DNA of 64,000 nt from Cerasicoccus arenae (GTDB lineage: Bacteria > Verrucomicrobiota > Verrucomicrobiia > Opitutales > Cerasicoccaceae): assembly GCF_014651635.1 (NCBI RefSeq), contig NZ_BMXG01000006.1, forward strand, positions 124,001 to 188,000. The letters run 5' to 3'. The notes under the pieces are model-generated. The model did not search any database and was not told where the DNA came from. It worked only from the letters and a program-made list of their open reading frames with translations. Both the position numbers and the translations under genes were made by a program. Positions 55,664 through 61,434 of this stretch are shown one piece after another (position 1 is the stretch's first letter; each line of letters starts with the position of its first letter).

Positions 55664-55834
55664 TTAGTTAGAAATATTTGTGAGGACGGTAGTGATGTAA
55701 TTGGAACGGTTGCGATTCTCGTTCTCTGCTAATACATCAATACGGTTCACTAGGTCCTGTGGGAGGCTGATCGAGATTTGGGTTTTTCCTTTTGCTCGAA
55801 TGGTCTTCTTTTCGGATTTTTTTCGCTTATTCAT
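55664..55834 (-). CDS. Small ribbon-helix-helix (CopG/Arc-like) protein
   Basis: A 56-residue DNA-binding protein. A Lys/Arg-rich N-terminus (MNKRKKSEKK) leads into the RHH core: a beta strand (KTQISISLP), helix 1 (QDLVNRIDVLAENE), a turn and helix 2 (RNRSNYITTVLTN). Such proteins dimerise and repress by inserting the strand in the major groove; many are antitoxins or plasmid copy regulators. No toxin gene is next to it: downstream are hairpins and ftsK, upstream a PAS-like protein in the opposite direction. A good promoter precedes it. Its target is unknown. Confidence 0.85.
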   Translation of the reverse strand: MNKRKKSEKKTIRAKGKTQISISLPQDLVNRIDVLAENENRNRSNYITTVLTNISN

Positions 55835-55887
55835 TGATGTTATTTGTTTTGTATTGTTTTAAGTGGTCTTTACTTGATAATTAGGCA

Positions 55888-55915
55888 TTAATATCTCGGA
55901 TCGTTAGTATGTCAA
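55888..55915 (-). promoter_or_regulatory. Sigma70-type promoter of the RHH gene
   Basis: On the minus strand TTGACA (complement of 55910-55915) stands 16 bp before TATTAA (complement of 55888-55893). The -35 is perfect consensus. Initiation near 55881 would give a leader of about 47 nt. No Shine-Dalgarno site is seen before the RHH ATG. Confidence 0.65.
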
Positions 55916-56010
55916 ATAAAAAATTCATAATAAAGCAATACAATTGAGGGGCTTTGATGGTTTGCTCTGTAATAGTGAAATTTTATCTATGAAGGTAATA
56001 ACTCAAGAAA

Positions 56011-56409
56011 ATGTATACACGGGGCATATCAATTCGTTATTTATCTGGGGTCCGTGAGGCCTTTGAATACAAAATATTCTCGGGTTCGAAGGGGTATAGT
56101 CGGAGGTTTTTTTTTGATTATGGTAAACGTTCCTTAAATACCGTTATTCCATATTTAGAAAATGTGGAAGAGTGGCTAGGGCTAATCATACCTAGTGACC
56201 GTGAGCGTTATTTGCTGAATCTTGAGCGCGCTGACGAAGTGGACCACTTGGTGACCGCTTATCGAATCAATTTAAATGGTGCCCCCGAGCAGTGGGTTGT
56301 TGATTACGGCAGGTGTGATGAGGAATTGGATTCGTTGGTTTCTGGAACTATCTTGATTTTGGATACGCTTGATGATGCTGCCCGTTTAATGAAACGTTTT
56401 ATAGTATAG
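56011..56409 (+). CDS. Stand-alone PAS-like domain protein
   Basis: A 132-residue protein that looks like one PAS_3-type fold. The pattern AFEYKIFSGSKGYSRRFFFDY, a helix, then VEEWLGLIIPSDRERYLLNL, then HLVTAYRINLNGAPEQWVVDYGR follows the W...I.P.DR and terminal strand arrangement of PAS sensors. A C-terminal helix (DTLDDAARLMKRFI) is left without any output domain. It is convergent with the hybrid kinase (15 bp apart), so it could be a separate ligand sensor or a detached part of a larger kinase. Base composition is A/T-rich. Identification is by pattern only. Confidence 0.6.
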   Translation: MYTRGISIRYLSGVREAFEYKIFSGSKGYSRRFFFDYGKRSLNTVIPYLENVEEWLGLIIPSDRERYLLNLERADEVDHLVTAYRINLNGAPEQWVVDYGRCDEELDSLVSGTILILDTLDDAARLMKRFIV

Positions 56410-56424
56410 ATCCATTTTATTTCG

Positions 56425-59400
56425 TTAATGACGAACGAAGGATCGAATCTCATTTAGGACATTTTTTGCCTCTGTGGAATTATAGTCATTGATGCAGTCT
56501 TGAAGTTTAAGAAAGCTTTTTGACGCATCTGGGTTCTGTAGGATTAGTAACGATGGGGTTAATTGATGGAGCAGTGAACTGATCTCTTCTTGATTAATTT
56601 CACCTAGTTTTAATTCTATTCTGTCACAAAAGTCGTTGACTGTTGCCCAGAGCTCCTCGGTTAATTCCTGTAATTTGGCTGAGTCGTTGCCGGCCATGTA
56701 TTTAAGGGCATTCCATTCTGAATTACTCTCCTTTTTCTTGGTTGGCTCCAGCGATTTAGAGTGAATTGCTGACATTAGTTGCAGCGGGCTAAAGGGCTTG
56801 GGAACAAACTCGTTGACGCCTGCTTCCATGATGCTGCCTCGATGCTCATCTTCGACGTGTGCGCTCATCGCAATAATAGGCACGGTTTTGCCGTTGGGTA
56901 GTTGGCGAATTGCTCTCGCTAATTCGATACCGCTTATGCCTGGGAGATTGATGTCGAGGAGAACGAAGTCCCATGATTCATTATTCCATTGTGCGAGGGC
57001 TGCTTCGCCGGAAGAAACTGTCGTTGCGATGACCCCCATTTTTTCAAGTATGCCCTGAATGACGATTTGGTTGTAGTGCTCATCTTCGACAACTAAGACA
57101 TGGGCGTTGGTTAATGATTGTTCGAAATCGGCCTCAACCGGTTCATCGGTTGGAATGGATTCTGGGTCCAACTTTATTGGAATCTCGACAGAAAAGCAGG
57201 TTCCTTCTGGGCCAGTGGATAGCAGATCAAGTTTTCCATTCAGCAGTTTGGTCAAGCGGTCGGCAATGTTTAGGCCAAGTCCGATTCCTTTGTTTACGTT
57301 GCTGGTGTTTGAAGCTTGGTGAAATTGGTCGAAAATTTTCTGGCGATCATCATCCGGAATTCCGCGACCAGTGTCTTGCACGAGAAAGGTGAGGGTAAGG
57401 GCATCATCTGAATCGTTCTGAGAATATTGTGCAGAGACGGCAACCTCTCCCGTGTCGGTGAACTTTATCGCATTGGTGGTCAGATTAAAAAGGATTTGTT
57501 TAAGCTTACCCGCATCGCCGCACAGGCTTGGGCAGGTAGGCTTGGGGCGCTCAATTCGGAGTGTGAGGCCTTTTTCTTGGGCAAGCCGTCGATGGAGTGA
57601 CTCCAGTTCATCGAGTAATACATCCAGTTTGAAGGTTACTACGACCATTCGTAGATGGCCGTTTTCGATCGCAGCGAAATCGAGCATGCCGTCTAGAAGT
57701 ATCTTCAATTGCTCGGCAGTAGAAAGCAGGTGGCCCAGGCGTTTGTCTCCGGCGTAGGCTTGCTCTTCCATCATGAGGTGTGCCAGTCCGACGATGCCAT
57801 TCATCGGATTGCGTATTTCGTGGCTGACTTGCGCAAGAAAGCGGTTTTTGGAGGTGTTTGCCAGTGCCAGTTTGACGTTCGTTTTCTCGAGTTCAATCGT
57901 GCGGGTTCGCACGGCATTTTCCAGAGCTAGATTTGCCATCCTAAGCCGTTGGGTTCTCCAATGAATGAACGCGTAGATGGCTCCCGAGCCTGCGATGATA
58001 AAGGCGATGTATGCGCCGATGGTGCGGTACCAGGGAGGGAGAACCGTAAACTGATATCTGGAAATCGGGCTGTATGGACGACCCTCAATGATGGCTTGGA
58101 CCTCAAAGACATAAATGCCTTCCTGTAAGTTGGTATATTCCTTGAGGATTGCTGGGTAGGGGTCGCTCCAGTTTTCGCCTAATCCACGAAGCCGGGTTCT
58201 GAATTTAACGGACTCATCGCCATAGTATGGAAGGGCAAACTCAAAGCTGCATTCTTTGACTGGAAAGCTCACGTCATGGTTGGCGCTTTGCTTGGCTGGC
58301 CCATTGCCATTGGAAAACATGGTGGAAGAAATAATTGGCGCGCTGAGTGGCTTGGGCTTTTGCTCTAAGAGTTGGTCTCGGACAATGCCTCCATTGCCGC
58401 CGAACCATGCGATTTGTTTCTCATCCTCAATGAGTAGGCCATGAATCGACCCCAGCACATTGAGGCCCAGTGATGGAATTCGCTGATATTGCGGTTCGTC
58501 CTCGTTTGCAGGCCAAGTGATTTTAACCAATTCCCTGCGGACAACTCCAACCGATTGCAGTGTGAGCCAGTACGCATCGTCAGTGGAGAAGAAATTAATG
58601 GAGTATGGGTCCAGTCCTAATTCGGCGGGGGTGTTTCTTATCCGCTTCCATTGTCCATTGCGTGGATTGCGCTGGAAGCATCCATCGTTTGTGATGGCAA
58701 TGATACCGCCGCCTGCGAAACCGCTGGTGTAGGCCCACATAAAAGGGGCTCCGGTTTCGGGGTTCAGAATAGTATCGTAGTGTGGCTCATATGCATTGTC
58801 GAAGAGTGCATCTCGTTTAACGTACAGTAGGCCGGTATCGACTGAACCAAGATAAATACCTCCATCATTATCGAAGGCCATCGTCCACATGATACCAGGA
58901 AAGCTATTCTTTCGCATAACCTCCAAAATACCCTGATTCCATTTTGCGATTAGAATTTCTTTGAAACTGGACAGGTAAATGACTTCCGAAGTCGGATCAC
59001 TTTGTGCGTATACAATGTCCTGCGTCGTCTCCAATATGGTGCGGGTACCTTCGGGGTCGGCAGCGATTACGCCGTTTTGATAGCAAAAAAGTGGGCCTTG
59101 GCTATGGTGGAGGCCATGCCAGATGTTTTGGCTGTTTTCTCCAATTTTCACCCATTCATAGTTATTGAATGTGGTATTTTGGCTTAAGCGGTAGACTCCC
59201 ATGATCGTGCCGCAATATAGCTCGTCGTCCCATTTAACAAAGCTGTAAACGATGTCGGGGATTTCGTCATGGGCGGTGCTGAACATCGTCCACGAATTTT
59301 CCATGTTAATGCAGCTAATGCCATTTTCGTGACATGCCCATAAATTGCCGTCACGGTCTTGGAACAGGCTGAACACGGTATCGCTCAGTAGGCCTTGCTG

Positions 59401-60291
59401 TTTGCCAATTTGGCCTGCGAGGCGGCCATCTGGATGCATTAACAATATGCCGTGGGTATGGGTGCCCACTGCAATGTCCCCATTGTTCAGTTGGACAATC
59501 TGATAGGCAATCGAGTCGGTTAGGTAGGAATCCAGCTCAGTTGGGAAATTCGTCCACACGTCGGATTCAAATGAATAGAATCCGCTTCGAAATGTGCCAT
59601 AAAGCCTTGGCTGACTGGATTTAGAAATAAAATTAATCGCGTCACCATTGATCGCTTCGTTGCTGATCAATGGAATATATTCTCCACCAACTTCTTCTAG
59701 GACGCCAGCTCCGCGTTGGCTGACTAATACGCTGTCTTGTGCTTGGTAGAGCGTCAGTCGCCGAGGTGTTGTTAGGTGCTCTACCTCGATTTTTACCCCA
59801 TCCCAGCGGATCAGGTGCTGCTCGGCTACGAAGTAAATGACATCGTTGATTTTACTTATTTGCCAGATGTCTCCGGGCATCAGGGAGTTGTCAGGGAGCT
59901 GATCGATGAGAGAGTGATATTTGACGACCTTGCTTCCGCTTACTTCAAAAAAGCCAAATTCATTGGTGCCCGCGGCCCAAATGACACCATCATCGGTGAG
60001 GATTGACTGGAATGTCGCGCCAATTGGGTAGACTGTCCAGTGGGCCCCGTCAAATTGGAGCAGCCCCCGGTGGTTGGCAAAGTACATTTGCCCGTAAGAA
60101 TCTTGTGCAGCCAGCCAGTTTCTTCCGTCAGCATCATAATCCTCTGGCCCGTAGGTCTTTAGCGGAGGGGTCCCGATCATTTCAGCGAGACCTGTGCCCA
60201 GCATCAAGAAATATAACCCCGCAATAAATAGGGATAACCTTACTTTGTTGAGGGATGGTCCTCTGCTATGATGAATCAGTAATCGCACCAC
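56425..60291 (-). CDS. Hybrid sensor histidine kinase with propeller sensor, receiver and Hpt-like tail
   Basis: A 1288-residue membrane sensor. A signal/anchor segment (about 18-36) is followed by a large periplasmic two-component-regulator propeller (about 40-640; repeats such as QGLLSDTVFSLFQDRDGNLWACHENGI) and a Y_Y_Y-like domain (about 670-755). A transmembrane segment (about 765-785) follows. The kinase has phospho-His in QVSHEIRNPMNG (about 825) and the ATP site NAIKF, DTGRGIPDD, GIGLGLNIAD. The receiver Asp lies in FVLLDINLPG (about 1112). The tail (about 1195-1288) resembles an Hpt domain but reads LHQLTPSL instead of HxxKG. No DNA-binding output domain is attached, unlike Bacteroides HTCS. 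Start is GTG at 60291. It is divergent from the small peptide and YcaO genes. Confidence 0.9.
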   Translation of the reverse strand: MVRLLIHHSRGPSLNKVRLSLFIAGLYFLMLGTGLAEMIGTPPLKTYGPEDYDADGRNWLAAQDSYGQMYFANHRGLLQFDGAHWTVYPIGATFQSILTDDGVIWAAGTNEFGFFEVSGSKVVKYHSLIDQLPDNSLMPGDIWQISKINDVIYFVAEQHLIRWDGVKIEVEHLTTPRRLTLYQAQDSVLVSQRGAGVLEEVGGEYIPLISNEAINGDAINFISKSSQPRLYGTFRSGFYSFESDVWTNFPTELDSYLTDSIAYQIVQLNNGDIAVGTHTHGILLMHPDGRLAGQIGKQQGLLSDTVFSLFQDRDGNLWACHENGISCINMENSWTMFSTAHDEIPDIVYSFVKWDDELYCGTIMGVYRLSQNTTFNNYEWVKIGENSQNIWHGLHHSQGPLFCYQNGVIAADPEGTRTILETTQDIVYAQSDPTSEVIYLSSFKEILIAKWNQGILEVMRKNSFPGIMWTMAFDNDGGIYLGSVDTGLLYVKRDALFDNAYEPHYDTILNPETGAPFMWAYTSGFAGGGIIAITNDGCFQRNPRNGQWKRIRNTPAELGLDPYSINFFSTDDAYWLTLQSVGVVRRELVKITWPANEDEPQYQRIPSLGLNVLGSIHGLLIEDEKQIAWFGGNGGIVRDQLLEQKPKPLSAPIISSTMFSNGNGPAKQSANHDVSFPVKECSFEFALPYYGDESVKFRTRLRGLGENWSDPYPAILKEYTNLQEGIYVFEVQAIIEGRPYSPISRYQFTVLPPWYRTIGAYIAFIIAGSGAIYAFIHWRTQRLRMANLALENAVRTRTIELEKTNVKLALANTSKNRFLAQVSHEIRNPMNGIVGLAHLMMEEQAYAGDKRLGHLLSTAEQLKILLDGMLDFAAIENGHLRMVVVTFKLDVLLDELESLHRRLAQEKGLTLRIERPKPTCPSLCGDAGKLKQILFNLTTNAIKFTDTGEVAVSAQYSQNDSDDALTLTFLVQDTGRGIPDDDRQKIFDQFHQASNTSNVNKGIGLGLNIADRLTKLLNGKLDLLSTGPEGTCFSVEIPIKLDPESIPTDEPVEADFEQSLTNAHVLVVEDEHYNQIVIQGILEKMGVIATTVSSGEAALAQWNNESWDFVLLDINLPGISGIELARAIRQLPNGKTVPIIAMSAHVEDEHRGSIMEAGVNEFVPKPFSPLQLMSAIHSKSLEPTKKKESNSEWNALKYMAGNDSAKLQELTEELWATVNDFCDRIELKLGEINQEEISSLLHQLTPSLLILQNPDASKSFLKLQDCINDYNSTEAKNVLNEIRSFVRH
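60245..60272 (+). promoter_or_regulatory. Candidate promoter for the small peptide/YcaO unit
   Basis: TTGTTG (60245-60250), 16-bp spacer, TATGAT (60267-60272). Both hexamers are near sigma70 consensus. It lies inside the N-terminal coding part of the divergent kinase gene. A start near 60279 would leave a leader of about 55 nt before the 39-codon frame. Not verified. Confidence 0.35.
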
Positions 60292-60333
60292 TAGATTATA
60301 TAAACAGATAATCCATAAACAAGGTAGATATAA

Positions 60334-60453
60334 ATGAAAAAGTTATTCCGCACAGTATTATTCACAGTGAAATACAATTGTGGCGTTCGGTCAAAACCAA
60401 GCATGCCCACATTGGAAACAAAAGCCCCGCCTACTTATCCAACGGAAGTATAA
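60334..60453 (+). CDS. Candidate 39-residue peptide, possible RiPP precursor
   Basis: A short open frame with AAGG (60321-60324) nine bases before its ATG. The peptide starts MKKLFRTVLFTVKYNCG and ends TKAPPTYPTEV. It has one Cys (C16), two Ser (20, 23) and six Thr (7, 11, 26, 29, 34, 37). The C-terminal half is rich in Pro, Thr and Ser; the N-terminal half is basic and hydrophobic. It lies directly upstream of a YcaO gene on the same strand, with a strong hairpin between them. YcaO enzymes modify backbone amides next to Cys, Ser or Thr, so this could be the substrate. Short frames occur by chance, no homologue is known to me, and it may be non-coding. Confidence 0.45.
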   Translation: MKKLFRTVLFTVKYNCGVRSKPSMPTLETKAPPTYPTEV

Positions 60454-60480
60454 CTGATTCAACTACCATTACTGCTAGCG

Positions 60481-60508
60481 GCGCCGCTGTCCAACCGGGC
60501 AGCGGCGC
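60481..60508 (+). terminator. 12-bp hairpin between the peptide frame and the YcaO gene
   Basis: GCGCCGCTGTCC (60481-60492) pairs over 12 bp with GGGCAGCGGCGC (60497-60508), one G-U pair, loop AACC. It is followed by TTGCTCTATCTC, a weakly T-rich tail. It lies 27 bp past the peptide stop and 18 bp before the YcaO ATG. Such partial terminators in RiPP operons yield excess precursor mRNA; that use here is inferred. Confidence 0.65.
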
Positions 60509-60526
60509 TTGCTCTATCTCACGCAC

Positions 60527-61432
60527 ATGAATTTAGCTCCCATTAAATTTCGAGACATCTTGGTGGCGGATGGCGGCCCGATCCGGACGGTCGACATTGG
60601 GAGTGAAATGTTTCTGGGCCGAGAGCATTACAGTGCTCACGCCTACCTGCGCGACGATCTTCGAACCCGTCGCACGATGCACACGATACCGGATATGCCC
60701 GATGGCGTCGGTTCGGGCAAGGATCCTTCTACCGCTCATTTTCGTGCGGTGTCAGAAGCTTTAGAGAGGTGGGCCTTTCGGCACTGTTCCTTGGATGATC
60801 GCTCGCATTTTGAATACGGTTTTGACTATGATCCGACTACAAATGGCATGGCGGCCTATCCAGGCTTGTTTGACAGCGCTGCACGAATGTCCGCGCGTCG
60901 CGAAGCCATTGAGCGCCATTGCCTGATTCTTTGGTGGGAGGGCTTTCTAGGGATCACCAGCATTGCTGACCCTTTTGAGGGCGTTCGCGCTGTTCGCATT
61001 GATAATCCATTTTCCGACGATGTCGTTGTCCTGCTTTGGCAGTTTGTCGACGAGCGATTTTACACTTATGGATTCGGCTTGGGGGCCTCGGTTGACAAGG
61101 CCTGTTGGCGTGCAGGTATTGAGCTTAGCCGCACTGCAGGCATCGTAAAAACCTACTACGAATTCAATAATTGCCCTGATCGGCGGACAATTGAGGAGCT
61201 TGATCACCCTTTTGAGCGGAGAATCCTATATTTCAGCCGACCAGAAGGCTTCTTGGATGTCATTAAAAAAATGGAATCCAGCCCCCAGCATGAGCCACCG
61301 CAAACTCCTTTGGTGATCGTTGACCGCAAGCTTGTTGGCCCTTGGAGCAAGTATGCGACGGTTTGGAGAGTGGTTATTGAACAGCCAAGTCGTGAATTTG
61401 CAGGTAAAAACGCGGATTATTTCTTCTGGTGA
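60527..61432 (+). CDS. YcaO-family ATP-dependent enzyme (possible azoline/thioamide-type peptide modifier)
   Basis: A 301-residue protein, short for the family (often 400 or more). The ATP/Mg-binding clusters are recognisable: GVGSGKDPSTAHFRAVSEAL followed by ERWAFRHC; then ARREAIERHCLILWWEGF; then FGLGASVDKACWRAGIELSR. These match the ExxxER-type signatures of YcaO. YcaO enzymes phosphorylate backbone amides to form azolines, thioamides or amidines, or act on ribosomal protein S12. The C-terminus (NADYFFW) lacks the PxPxP end of cyclodehydratases. No E1-like, RRE or TfuA partner gene is visible. ATG 60527 was chosen; the upstream TTG at 60509 lies at the hairpin. It ends 2 bp before the convergent TonB receptor gene. 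Confidence 0.82.
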   Translation: MNLAPIKFRDILVADGGPIRTVDIGSEMFLGREHYSAHAYLRDDLRTRRTMHTIPDMPDGVGSGKDPSTAHFRAVSEALERWAFRHCSLDDRSHFEYGFDYDPTTNGMAAYPGLFDSAARMSARREAIERHCLILWWEGFLGITSIADPFEGVRAVRIDNPFSDDVVVLLWQFVDERFYTYGFGLGASVDKACWRAGIELSRTAGIVKTYYEFNNCPDRRTIEELDHPFERRILYFSRPEGFLDVIKKMESSPQHEPPQTPLVIVDRKLVGPWSKYATVWRVVIEQPSREFAGKNADYFFW

Positions 61433-61434
61433 AA

